From: Coriaria nepalensis
Taxonomy: Eukaryota > Streptophyta > Magnoliopsida > Cucurbitales > Coriariaceae
Reading direction: 5' to 3'
NCBI GenBank assembly: GCA_027186245.1
Contig: CP114489.1
Span: 8,563,501-8,627,500 of the forward strand
DNA length: 64,000 nt
Shown here: positions 32,870 through 44,720 of the stretch, piece by piece
Position numbering within the stretch: the stretch's first letter is position 1
How the letters are laid out: each line of letters starts with the position of its first letter
Notes under the pieces: generated by a model
Told to the model about the DNA's origin: nothing
Databases searched by the model: none
The model's input: the letters and a program-made list of their open reading frames with translations, nothing else
Translations under genes and position numbers: made by a program

Positions 32870-33083
32870 GTGCGGATAATTTAATTAATTATCTATAATC
32901 TTAATCCTCTTGTATTAATACAATATTATAGTCACATTAATGAATTTGGAATTTTCTGATATTTATTCGTATTATTCGATAATAATATATTCATAACAAT
33001 TATATATAAAAAAATATCACTTATATTAATTTCATTAAAACGATACTCATTACATACTTTCAGAGCATCATGTCCAATACTAA
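32870..33083 (-). repeat. Copia LTR start, homologous to 1201-1440
   Basis: The - strand from 33083 aligns with + 1201 onward over about 210-240 bp with scattered substitutions and small indels. It shows that both ends of this window received copies of the same copia family. Confidence 0.75.
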
Positions 33084-33479
33084 GTTCTATTGATTTTACA
33101 TGTTACTAAAAGAATTTACTTTTCCTAATCTATCAAGTTATTCCGAATTTCATTCCCTAATACACCTTAAAATTATACATGTTACAAAGGAAAATTTCAA
33201 ATTTTCATCTAATATCTTTGGAGCCTAAATGATGAAATTTACGCTCACGTCTTTTTCTTTCAACCCATGATAATAATTTCAACCCATATAATAATAGGTT
33301 CCCACTTAAATATAAATATAAGGGCCCATTAGGTAGTTGACAAATTTTCAAAAGACTAACACAATAAAAAAAATTTCAACTACACTAGAAGACATAAATA
33401 ATAAAAGTATTATATTTAGTATAATGCCCTCATTCTAATAAAGACTAAAAATTATAAAAATGTCCCTATTTCAATGGTA

Positions 33480-34085
33480 AAGTAGGTTAGCCCTTTCTCC
33501 CACGCATGCCCAAAGACCCAATATCCTTAGTAAAAGGCAGTAGCAATTTGGGAGCATAAAAGTTTGACTTGCTCATAAGAAACGAGATGAATATCGATAC
33601 ATGTATGATGAAACTTCATATACTTGAGAATGAATACCCCACAATTCTCTAAAAGCTTAGTACTTACAATCTTCAATAAGTATGAGAGTATATTACACAA
33701 TGGGGCTATAGATGTTCGCAACTTTCCCCTCCAGCATCTGCTTGACAACAAAGGGTGTATAACAAAGATCTTCCTCACCTATATGTCAACAAATAACGCA
33801 GCCCAGTATAGGTTTGAGTAGCCAAAAAAATGTACAATCAATCTATAACCGTCCATCTTCTACCCCCTTAGGTTTTTCTCTAACCACATTGTCATACAAA
33901 ATAAAGGATATCCAAAATTCATGCTCTTCTCTCTCCGGCTTCTCTAAGTTCTTGAACTAAAGATCCTAACAACATTTCACATACTGAGGGAAGACATTAT
34001 CAACAAAGGCAGCATCTTGGCTAAGTATGTCGGAGAATTTTACCTGTTTCATTTGGACCAAATACATGCACTCGTCCATATGTTA
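33480..34085 (-). pseudogene. Second Ulp1-like (C48) domain relic of a MULE
   Basis: On - the order is MDECMYLVQMKQVKFSDIL near 34082-34025, FVDNVFPQYVKC, EHEFWISFILYDNVVREKPK, and (open block 33778-33527) LLENCGVFILKYMKFHHT, which holds the catalytic Cys block with the preceding Asp now Asn. It parallels the relic at 1612-2437 block by block. Stops lie around 33900-33970 and 33790. The palindromic MULE-type repeats lie just upstream at 34190-34310. Confidence 0.7.
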
Positions 34086-34189
34086 GAACCAACAAATTGA
34101 AAATCAAGTAAAAAACAATAAATTAAAAAATTAAAAATATGTCAAAAACAATCGAGTAATTAGGAAAAGTAGGCAAAAAGTAGCATTAT

Positions 34190-34315
34190 GTCAACAAAAT
34201 CCGATTGCTCGAAGACTCCAATAGAAAAAGGGTCATCGAGCAATCAGAAAAAGTAGACAAAATGCCATATTCTTTTTCCTAGTGCTTGATGACTCCTTTA
34301 AAAAATGAACTTACA
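34190..34315. repeat. Palindromic repeat fragment (MULE end type)
   Basis: CCGATTGCTCGAAGACTCC...GGGTCATCGAGCAATCAG forms a hairpin at about 34201-34241. A second, poorer unit (GTGCTTGATGACTCC) follows at about 34280. Same core as at 2728-2880 and 16025-16250. Confidence 0.6.
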
Positions 34316-35185
34316 TTAGTTGCTAGCCATGATCTGGGTAAGAGCATGTCCTCAAACCACACCTAATTGTGCTTATAGCCATCTATTCCAATCACTAGTG
34401 TCCTGTATGGAGATAGTTAAACCAAAAGCCAAGTCAAACAATAAGACTAAACCAATTTCCCTAACTTAGGACATAGTTTTCTAATAGTCACCGAATTAAT
34501 ACTAAGTTAAAAAACTTTATATGAATATTTTGATATAATTTTCATTATATGATAAATGAGTTTAATTTTTTTTTATTATTATCAATATTATTTAATTTTT
34601 TTTGGATAATATGATTTAAAAATTCTAAAATTTTAATAACATAAAATAAAATATTTTAAAGAATTATGTGCTGGTTAAATAAAATTAGTAGTTTTTTAAA
34701 ACATATATAACTATATAGCTTATAAAAGTTTCATTAATGCAATACTATGGTAAATTATAGAAACTTCTTGAGTTCAAAATATATTGAAACACACGTCAGA
34801 TTTAATATTTACTGTTAAAAAATTAATATATAATTTAATCTGAAATTAAAAATAATAATTTAAGATAAATTAATGAGATTCATTAAAATTTTAAAATATC
34901 AAAAGATTCGCTTAGAGCAAATCTCATAAATTTATGTATAATTCTTAAAATATATGAAAAGATTCATATATAATATCAATAAATCTTAAATAATTTTCCC
35001 CAATTTTATTTATTTTATTTGGAAATACACTATAAAACAGACAACCTACGACCGAATCCGACTGGCAATAAGAACTGCCGTACATTATAAATATACATTT
35101 CTCATTTCAATACACAAGAAACATGTAGCAAACAGTCGAGATTCATACCCCGCTGGCTTGACTGCATGTGATTCTAATCATCGAG
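34316..35185. other. AT-rich spacer and 3' UTR of the PPR gene
   Basis: Very AT-rich (about 34500-34990) with no ORF. The last about 150 bases before 35186 probably hold the 3' UTR of the - strand PPR gene. Confidence 0.4.
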
Positions 35186-38100
35186 TCAGTCGCGAGATCC
35201 TCTTTTTTCGTGATCATAAGAATTTGAAAGTCGCCTAGCCCATGGGCTTTGATCAGGTGACAAAGGAACCGAGAATCCAACCATTGCAGACCACCTTAAA
35301 TTGAGCAGGGCAACAGCAAGGTTCACATCTGATTCTTTAAAAATCTCCATAATCCGTGACTCGTCTTCTGAGTCTTCGGAAAGTACAAAGGCATCCTCAT
35401 ATAGCGTCTTATCTAAAGGAGAACCGCCTTCTTCACAAAGCATACGCATACTCAAAACCTGCAATGCTTCAACAGCTGTGCTGTGAAATCCTTGGTCTAC
35501 GTAGGCAGAAAATACATGGTGGCATGTGGAGGAATCAGGCTGGATATTTACTCGGTACATCCTCTCAACAATAAACTCAATTATATCGATCCTCCCCTTT
35601 TCACCAGCTTTTTGCAAGATGGTGTTGAAAAAAATTACATCTAATTGAACTTCTTCTGAACTGGCTTGATCCAAGAGAGAGAATGATTCCTCAAAATTCT
35701 CATGTTCCAACAAAATCTAAAAATGAAGAAGATAGCATTAAGTAAGTTGAAGTTTCTAGAGCAGCAAGAATATATTATTTAGTCGTAGTATCAAGAACAG
35801 CCAAACTGTAAGGAAAACTGCATGCTTTCAGACAAAACATGATTGGTCCATTCGATAATAATTACTACTTCAAAGGTTATCTTTCTGGCCCTCACAATCT
35901 TGGACATGATAAGATAATGCAGATTATACATAATAATGCGATGGAATAGAAGTAACAAAACCAGCCAGCTAAAACCATATGTTATAGTGGAGGTGCTTAG
36001 TTTTCTACTGCAGGCTTGCAAACTTGAGTATGGCATTGCATTATGGCAGTATGTCATGGCTTTCATTTTGCAATCAAATAAACATGTCAATGTGCATTTT
36101 AAGGATAGAACGACATTGGAGAAGAGCCAATAAAGAACCTTTACGAGGCCTGTGAAAGTTAATGCCTGAGGACAAAACCCTTCACGAATCATCAAGGAAA
36201 CCAGTCCACAGGCAGATTTGAAACATCCAAGAATGCTGCAGCAATCTATCATGATATTGTAAGTGGCAGCATTTGGTCGGAAGCCAGAAGACTGTATATC
36301 TTTGAATATTTCTATCGCCATGTGACTCTGCAAGTTGGACAATAATAAATATTACATAGTCCAAGTCCATAATCCCATGTTCCTATATCTCATATGAGTA
36401 TCAAAAGGGAAAGTATAATGTGCATTGTGAAATGCACTTACTTCCTTGGCTTTAACCAGAGAGTGTAACACTATGTTATAAATAGGTGTTCCAAGATAAG
36501 TATTATTACGGCAGAAAAGGTTCTCCGCCATGTGTAAGTACTTGAGCATTTCCCTTATCATCCCTTCTGCTCCTAGAGCTTTAAGCTATAGAGGAAACAA
36601 AAGAAAGAGGGAAAGGGGATGTACAAATTAATATTATAGTCAAGGCCCTGAGCAGTGAAAAAGATTGAATCCTGCAGCAATTACCGCAGTTTCAGTTCAG
36701 ATCATAGAACTCCGGAAAAATAATAAGCAGGATCTGAAGGGTTGATATGTTTTCAACATGCAAAAGAGATTTTGACAAAAGAAGTACTTTTGGAAAGGTC
36801 TCATTTACACCTCTAGTTAAGTGTTAACCTTAATAGCAAAAAGCAATATTCATATCATAAGTCAGATTAGAGAGGTTAAACCACATGTAGATGTCTTTCA
36901 AACGGTAAACAAAAGAGGGAAGCAAGGGAAAAAAAAAAGGCTTACATGATTTAGAAATCTATCCATCTTAGCAATACTGTGTTTGAACGTAAGATTTCCC
37001 TTATCCATCCTAATATGTTTCATCCGCGTATACATTTTACTAGCTTTCCATATTTACATCACTGTCCAACCTAAAGGGAGGGAGGAGGAGTGTGGGAAAG
37101 AGAAGGGTTTACCAAGTTCTTCATAGATACATGACTGTGCTGAACTCCATTCCTCGCCATATGCATCTCTATAACATGTATTCTTTTAGCAGTGTCTGCC
37201 TGTGACAACATATCCCCGTCTTCATAAGGGACATTCACGTTACTGAACAATGAAAACAGGAGCTCATATGTCCTGATATCTGGCAGAAGTTTTAATTTTC
37301 CCATTTTAGCCAATATCCTCATGGCACGTTCAGGTTGGCCCTGAAAAATTAGATCCAATATATTTTTAACATCGGGATAATGAAAAGCACAAATGAGCCC
37401 TCAAACTTCCACATAAGAGAATAAAGTAAATCACATATCCAAATTATGCATATATAGATTGAGTTCTGTGGTAGCACAAATGACTTGGTCGATTGCCTAT
37501 GAATCAGAAATCTTCCTTTATACAGATCAATAATAACTCCCCTTGAAACAGCAAGAAAAAATTGGTATCATTTTTAAAATGTATGCTAACAATACCCATG
37601 TAATTAGTAACCCCACAAGAGCTATGCTCTGCTATGCCTTCCTCACAAGAAAGATATTCCATTTCATAGCACTAAATATTTCCAAATACAGGACAGAGCT
37701 ATAAAGAAAATACTATTTAATCTGCAGGTGGCCCTCCCAGAATCATTGCCTTACCATGGTGTCACATGCAGCTAGAAACGCATTAAAGGGATGTGTGTAT
37801 GGACAATTCGAAACTTGGTCCAGTAAATCTTCAGCCAAATCAAGTTCTAGGGCCTTGCTGCAACTTATTGAAAGAGCTGCAAGAGTTGAGTCGCGTGGCT
37901 TCAAATTCTTCTGATGCATTACTTTTAACTGCATAATCCAAGGAAAAGGAGAGGAAGGTAAATTAAGCACCAAAGATAAGACCAGCAAGTTCTTAATACT
38001 AAATATGCTCTAAACTAATATTGCTTACTACATCAATGCCATCACTGAAACCCCTTTCAGCAGCAACAGCTCTAACAAAGCCATCATATGTGTGGCTTGA

Positions 38101-40915
38101 TGGTTGCAACCCAAGACTTTGCATCTACACAGATACCACTGCTGTTTCAGTATCTAAACAACGGTACATGCAGAGTATAACAACAACACATATTTAGAAC
38201 AGATACTGCATCATTTTAATTGCATAATGAGCACATAAATTTCCAATTGAAGGCCAGCTTTATCTAAACAAATTCATGAAAAAGTTACCTCACTAGAAAT
38301 ATATTGTGGAGATCATATACTTTTTATTCCCTTCTTGACCAACAGGCCATAACATATCATTATGATAGGACTAACAGGAAAGAGACTAAACCTGATGCAT
38401 TAACTGCTCCGCTAGATCAGCGTCTTTACTATGTGCGCAGGCATGTATTACATCACTAAAAGACCACCTTAAGACCTTCATAACTGGATTTATTTTATAC
38501 TTATCCAATAAAATTGGTCTACTATTGACAAGTTCTTGATCTTCAATGCGATACACTGGGCATCGCTCGATGTTAGTAGCAATGCTTTCCAAATTCTTTG
38601 AGTATGCAGCAGGTACAGAATGTACATCCAACACCAATTCTAGTTCCTTGGAGTAAAGTTCACCTCTTGAAGGTATTGGAATGTCCAATCTTGAAGAACA
38701 AAATTTTCCTCTCGCAGTTCTAAGAAGAGAACTTCCACTAATGGCTAAAATCACCATTTGTTGCAGTGTTTCATATGCAGATTTCAAATCACCTAGCCTA
38801 CTTAAAGACCATATAAACTTTCGCAGAGATAAAACGCTCAGACTGTAACTGTTTACATAATCCTTCCAAATCTCATGGACTGCAGACAGATTTTGCTGCC
38901 AAACTGCAAGCTAAGTGATAAATTGGAATTAGATCATATTTATTTTGTGGAAACTTTCTTAAAGAAAAAAGTTCTAGAAAAAGAAGAAGAAAAAGGAGTA
39001 ATTAATGATTAATTATACATTCATTTCATTTATTCTACATTATTTGATGAATGGTCTCTAAACTGGTTATTATCTCAAGAAGCAAAGCTGCAGAACTATA
39101 TCAGGTTTCACTAAGAAGCTACAAATAATGCAAAATCAACGATATTGGGAAATATTTCTTAAAATGAATTATATAGACATCTTGATAACGATATTGAAGC
39201 AGAAATAAAAAGATGAAAAGAATAAAAGTAAAACATAAATTAAAAAATATCAACTCTTCTTACCTTGAGAAGCACTGAATACGTGACTTCATTTTTCCCA
39301 ACCATTTTGCATGCCATCATATCCAAACATTGATTGGAATGCATTGTGTTTTGCAACTTGGCACAGGCTCCCAATAAATAGTTACAGACAGGAAGAATGG
39401 GATTTATACCGTTACTTTCTTGAAGAAAATTAATAAAGCCAAATGCCTGTAGATGTTCCAATACATAAATAATGCTTAATTCTTTAAAATGGAGCTAATA
39501 TAGAGAGTTACTACAATTACTTAACTAAAGGAGACTTAAGTCATGGTTTTACTGTAGACAAAACCCCAACAAGGTCGTCGATGCAGGAAAAAATGTTAAA
39601 CCAATCAAGTAAGCAGTGAAATCGCTGCCTATCACAACCGGAGATTGGAATAGGTTTTTGAAATTTTACCACCACTTTAACCTACATTTTATACCTGTTT
39701 CCAGCACATGTATGTACTATTTCAGTATATTTTATATGTTTATACCTCATCCAGGTAACCCCCTTCACAAAGTGCCTTCACCATAAGCAAAGAGCATCTG
39801 TTATTCAGGCTAACCTCTTTTTCTTCCATCATTCTCCATGTCTCCATGACAAACTGCATCAAGATAAAAAAAAGGGTCACATTTGAAAGAAATTTAGCCA
39901 TAGGATCGGATTTAAATTATATCAATTATAAGCACTGCAGAGAAAAGGTGGATAATAGCACGTTTTAAGCAATTGTTGCATTCTCAAAGATTCATATAAT
40001 TAGTAGCCATATAATGTAAACAGAATCCTATGATGCAGTTAAAAGTGCTTATGAACTGCGTAGGCACGAGAATTTTGGTGCTTCTTCCTGCCTATTGAAT
40101 GAGATATGATGATCGTATGCGAATTTATATATTGTGTCAATGAAAGCTTGTTCCTCTCTCTCTCTCTCTCTCTTTATCGACCTACTTATTTAACTTTCAT
40201 TTCCTAAATCTCCAACAGAATGAGATAACAGTGATTCAATTTAAAGAATACGGATTATATGCGCAACACCATGCATCATAAAGACACACGCAGAGCTCAC
40301 TCACCAACGGATCAGGTGATGTAGCACAGTAGTTGAGAATATGTACAAAATCATTAGCAGTTAAAGAGTTGCTTCCTTGGGTGAGATTCAGAAGAAGATT
40401 GGAAGCTTTGTTTCTCTCGCCCAGGTTAAGCGCATCGACAATTTGCATCTGCATGAACCTTGTAGTAGGTGGTCCTGCTCCATAGCCAAATACATTACGA
40501 CCTGCGAAATTGAAACATGAGAATGCCAAGATTTTTATCTACGGTTGCTGACATGCTTGAAATTACTGGATCGAATCATATATCCATTCCTATGTTAAAT
40601 GAGGCAATAGCTTTATAAATCTATGCTAACACGGTTGGAAAACCAATCAATCAAACATACTAATAGTGTAAGACGAATTCATCGAAGTTCAAGTTCAATA
40701 AAAGGGTTCAAGAGCAGATAGGCTAAGGTAGTTTGAAAGAAGTGGGATGCATGAATGGAAGATTTGCAATGTATACCTTGGAAGGTTGCAAGTGTCCGAA
40801 CGCATTCCGATTTCTCTGAAACCTTATTTTGTGCCTGTGACAAAACTCCAGAACGGCGAGACAGGGAGAGAGAATAGCAAGAGAATAAATGCTTACAAAT
40901 TTGAGACTGTTTCAT
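35186..40915 (-). CDS. Pentatricopeptide repeat protein, At1g76280-like, 11 exons, 835 aa
   Basis: PPR proteins bind organelle RNA through paired helices. The start MKQSQICKHLFSCYSLSLSR is basic and Ser-rich, suggesting organelle import (inference). Exons on -: 40915-40777, 40501-40305, 39853-39746, 39446-39264, 38910-38392, 38124-38029, 37928-37755, 37340-37113, 36585-36442, 36327-36139, 35716-35186. The 2508 nt run in one frame; only exons 1 and 2 break a codon. PPR-like helices include LPVCNYLLGACAKLQNTMHS, MQSLGLQPSSHTYDGFVRAV, LLPDIRTYELLFSLFSNV, GFRPNAATYNIMIDCCSILG and FFNTILQKAGEKGRIDIIEF. Exon 5 (173 codons) holds a long non-repeat insert. The C terminus is acidic, then SPWARRLSNSYDHEKRGSRD. 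The many introns are unusual, since most plant PPR genes have none or few, but the At1g76280 group is intron-rich as I recall it. Ortholog naming is by memory of sequence character and less sure than the family. Confidence 0.93.
40152..40174. repeat. (CT)n microsatellite in PPR intron 2
   Basis: About eleven CT units in the intron between 40305 and 39853. Confidence 0.85.
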
Positions 40916-41340
40916 AGAGTTTAGGACTCAATTCGACAGTCTTCTATTTTAGCAAACATAAACTTGATCCAGTTAAGGAAGCAGCTATAACAATTGATTA
41001 CGACCGACGAGGATTCCAACTTTGCCTCGTATCGCACGAAACGGACGATTTGTCTCGGTTTCGATAAACTTAGAGACGAAAGACAGTGGAAATGAAAATC
41101 AGCGTGTCTCGCGAGATCTCGCTCTGTATCGACAAGCGAGAAAGCTTCAGTTGAGCTCTAATGGCGTAGGACGGCGTGAGGATGGAGAAGGTTTATACCT
41201 ATCTAACGTTTAAAGGGGTAAATATTATCTTGTTTTCAAAGTAGGGGGTAATTAGAATTTCTAAAATTTTTGGAGGTAAATTCTAATAAAATTTTCCTTA
41301 ATTCCGGTCGCTTTCTCTAAAAATTGGTTCGAATCACTCT
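40916..41340. promoter_or_regulatory. Intergenic region between the PPR gene (-) and a possible + strand transcript
   Basis: About 425 bp between the PPR start codon and CT-rich, leader-like + strand DNA beginning near 41340. It probably holds the PPR 5' UTR and a shared promoter. The 63-codon + ORF at 41022-41213 lies here and has no recognisable feature. Confidence 0.35.
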
Positions 41341-43170
41341 TTTCCCCACTTCTCACTCCATTGTTAGGGCTTCAAATTTCTTTCAGTTCTAAACCCTAAA
41401 TTCCAATTTTCCTTCTCTAAGCTCTAGATCGGTTCCTCTCTCTCCATTCCCGCGCGCTGCGTTATTCTTGACAAGGTGCAATATCCAATTGTCAATTAAC
41501 ATTGTTTCTTCTTTTAAAATTACATAATTTCGTTGTCAATCTGTTTGATTATGAAATTTAGTTAGAGCATAGTAAGTGTTCGACAAAACCTTAAAAAATC
41601 AGGCTGAATTATTGACTCGGGTTTCCTTTACACTATGATGAACCGAAATTTTTTTTTTTTTTTTTTTGCGCATTGTAACGAATTTAGGCTTTTTGAATAT
41701 GAGAGAAGGTAGAAGTGAATTTTACTCAAATAGAAGTTTTCATGGATAGATTTGCTGTTTTGAATTGTTTAGTCTTATATAATATGGTGGGAGCTTTTCC
41801 GGAGTAAGATTTAGTACAGAATATGGTTTTTAAATCGAAATTTGCAATGTGAGTCGTGTTCATACATGGGTATTATTGATTGTGAATTCTGTTTCTGAAT
41901 GGTAAAGTTAGAGTTCAGGATAGTGGGGATGTTCTCTTTGGTTTTTTTTCTTTTTCTCTTGAGATACATCTTGCCTTTTAATCGTTTATATTTTTCTGAC
42001 AGAAAAAATGGATAGTCCCACTGTAGTACGAGATAACAATATTAGTTTACATGTGATTATTATAAATATAGTGTTAGTTTCTTGTATAATTCTCTGATGG
42101 GGTTGCTGGGAATTAGAAACAAACTGCTGCACTTTACAGAAATGGAGATGAGTCGCTCCTTTGATAGTAGTTGTCTGCTTGGCTTTGGTTTTTCCATATC
42201 TTTGCGCAAAATGTGATAAGGAATGTTTTCTTGATAGTATCTTCCTACTGGTTCAGGTCGTTATGTCCTAATTGAGATTACTCCTTCGAGCCTTATGATC
42301 GAATTATAGATGTTTATATCAGTTGAAGAATCTTAGCCCTGCAGTGAGCATTTTGGTCTGCTTTAGAGATTGGTTTTGGTATGGGAAAATTATGTGATTT
42401 GGTTGCTCTTGTGCTGCTTGACTGAAGTTCCTATAATGAATATGTGCTGGGTAGAGGAGGGAAGGACTTCTATTTTCAAAGGGTTTTGAGACTGTTGAAT
42501 AGTTTGAAGGACTTACATTAGTTGGCTGTTCATGTATTATTGGTCTGTCAAGGAGCTTCCGGCCCCCAAAATATACCTTAGAGCCTAAAGCAACTAAGAT
42601 ACTCTTGAGGCCCATATAATCATATCTAGACTGCAATTTACTCAAATTTCTTGCTACAACTGGTTCATCAGAATGGAGCCTGACTGTGCTTAAACTCTGT
42701 TATGCAAATATTGGCGTATCTAAAGATGAAATTATTTTATGTTCTTCTTGTAATCAAATTCAGCGAATGGCTAGTTGCTATTTGTGTCTGGAAAAGAGTA
42801 TAGGAGTACTAACTATATAAATATAAAATTCTTTGGGATGTTTAATGTTTTACAAGAATTGATACTCCGAATTTGAGATGGACTCTGTGCAGATTCGTAG
42901 CACGATATTTGAAGCTTCGAACTCTAGATTGAATCCTTGAAAGCTTTATTTGGAGCTTCGAGTTCTGGATCGAATCTTGGACCATTTTTATTTTTTCACA
43001 GCTTGTGTATGGAAACTATGCAAAATCTCAATATATTGTTGTAATCAATTATCAGTATCTATTTCTTTATTTGTTTCCGTTTGTCTTTGTACATATTGTC
43101 TTTTTTAGTTGTAGTGTACATTGATATATATAAAGTACGGTTGATAAAAAAAAAAAAAAAAAAAACCTTT
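41341..43170 (+). other. Possible non-coding or unrecognised + strand transcript ending in an A tract
   Basis: 41341-41470 looks like a plant 5' leader (CTAAACCCTAAATT, CT-rich, then TTGACAAG|GTGCAA as a possible donor). At 42000 TTTTTCTGACAG is acceptor-like and is followed at 42007 by an ATG with only 29 codons. There is no longer + ORF. The unit ends at an A tract of about 20 at 43147-43166. It could be a non-coding RNA gene, a gene with a very short ORF, or a decayed retrocopy. I do not recognise a product. A 108-codon ORF on the other strand (42645-42319) has no recognisable domain. Confidence 0.25.
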
Positions 43171-43211
43171 ATCCAATCCATTATGGGATCCGATCAGATA
43201 ATCATCTTTCA

Positions 43212-43249
43212 AAAATTGGTCGGATCTAGTATTTAATCCGACCAATTTT
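43212..43249. repeat. 14-bp perfect inverted repeat
   Basis: AAAATTGGTCGGAT at 43212-43225 and its exact complement at 43236-43249 with a 10-base loop. Related ATTGGACCGA blocks occur near 44680 and 47120. Confidence 0.75.
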
Positions 43250-44284
43250 GATAGACATTTGACATGTCGGCTTCCCTTTGATATTTAAAAAGGAGCCGCC
43301 TGACCACCTTCTATCCTTGACGCATAACACCCTCCCTCACTTGGCATCAGTCCTCTCCCGATAGTAAATACATGCACGCACATAAATGAATAAAAGTATT
43401 GGAATAAATATTTAAAATTTTATTCGGATCATATACTATCATATATAGTTTCTATATAGATCGAACATATAACAATTATATCATATATAATTTATTTTAC
43501 AAAAAATACAAGAAATATCCATCAATTTTAAATTAAGGGAAAATGAATACTTATTTTGATTTACAGAACTCTTATTGAATTAGATGGGGAGGCACCCACT
43601 TATTAACTTTTTAACCGTCATTCATATGATTTATTTCGCACTGTTAAATTTATACTTAAAATCTCAACTCATGAGATAATAAGCTTGGGAAAATGGAAAG
43701 AAAAAGATTTTCTTTTCTCTCTTTGATTTTCGGCCAAGAGGCTTAATTTCGGCCACCATATCCATTGTCTTTATAGTCAAAGGCTAGGACATACTTTCTT
43801 AATCTTATTAGAAATCTTAGTTGTCTTAAAATACAAAAGTGAGATGGGCTAAAGCCCATTCAATAGGCGGCCATCCGTAAGTTATTTAATCAACGATTTG
43901 ATTAATTTTGATCCATAAAAATTCAATTAATAATTCAGCTTATTAATACTTTAATGTATGAATATTAATTATGAACTTTTATGACTCTTTTATAATTAAA
44001 TAAAAGTTCTTCTATAACTTATTAATTTTCAATTAATTAAATGTCCTTATAGTTAAACTATAGGTCAAATTATAATTTTACGCCTAAAATGGTTTTGGTC
44101 CTTTTTTCCTTTTCTCAGAAGAAACTTTCAATGTATTACTTCAAACCTTATGTGTATGACCGATTATGTTCTACATCACGCCATCAAGAGGATTTAATAA
44201 ACACATTTATGATTTTATTTATTTCCAAATTAACTTCGTTTAATTTAAAACAATATTTAAATTAAACATTTAATTTAAGAGACG
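43250..44284. other. AT-rich repeat-like spacer, no gene seen
   Basis: No ORF, RNA gene or known domain seen. Composition and stray inverted motifs suggest old transposon DNA. Confidence 0.35.
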
Positions 44285-44720
44285 TTTAGTTAAATATCCT
44301 CCCTTCATTTTAATTTTTTTTACCCTTCATTTCATTTTTTTTAATAAATGTCGTTACCATTTATTTCATTAAAGAAAATTGGAATTGCCATTTAATCCTT
44401 CCTCCTTTCTTCTTTTTTCTTAATTCTTTCTGGAAGACAGACGCACATTTTCTTTCTTAATTCTCAACGGCAGACATATATCTAAGCTCATATTCGCTCA
44501 AAAACTACTTGAAACACAACATTGAAACTTGAAAACCTAATAGGCATTTATTATGTTGCTCAGAAGTATCAGTTTAAAAAAAAATAATTTTTTTAAAGAT
44601 GATATTAGTGCAGTGAAAATTGGATCAATATGTTGACATATCAGTCCAATGAAAATTGGACCGACATGTTGACATATCGGATATATTCTATATTAGACTG
44701 ATAGGTGGGCCCCAAATAAC
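44285..44720 (+). repeat. Dispersed repeat, copy 1 (MULE 5' region type)
   Basis: Shares with 46750-47155 the order TTAAATATCCTCCCTTCA, TACCCTTCATTTCATTT, TTCCTCCTTTCTTC, CATCTAAGCTCA, GAAACACA...ATTGAAACTT, CATTTATTATGTTGCTC and AAAATTGGACCGA. The homology stops before the coding relic that follows copy 2. Confidence 0.7.

Larger units (their letters stand above)
31262..33083 (-). mobile_element. Truncated Ty1/copia retrotransposon (LTR plus gag, cut at protease)
   Basis: On -: LTR start at 33083 (TATTGGACATGATGC..., homologous to 1201-1440), leader, gag, CCHC knuckle, then the protease motif VDSGAT at 31301-31284, after which homology ends beside the hAT end. RT, integrase and the 3' LTR are missing. 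The GGTCGGTTATA and GTAGGGTCGGTCAAG stretches at 32390-32610 probably belong to the LTR or leader. No other gene is seen in 32250-33083. Confidence 0.75.

Noticed and set aside
35791..36138. Open frame continuing PPR exon 10 to 35791
   Set aside because: The helix pattern stops at GLVK and a donor is present (AAG|GTTCTT). Exon 11 joins in frame.
41022..41213. 63-codon + strand ORF near the PPR start
   Set aside because: No recognisable motif; it lies in the probable 5' UTR/promoter of the - strand PPR gene.
42319..42645. 108-codon - strand ORF
   Set aside because: No domain or family character that I recognise and no splice context. Kept only as a remark in the 41341-43170 feature.
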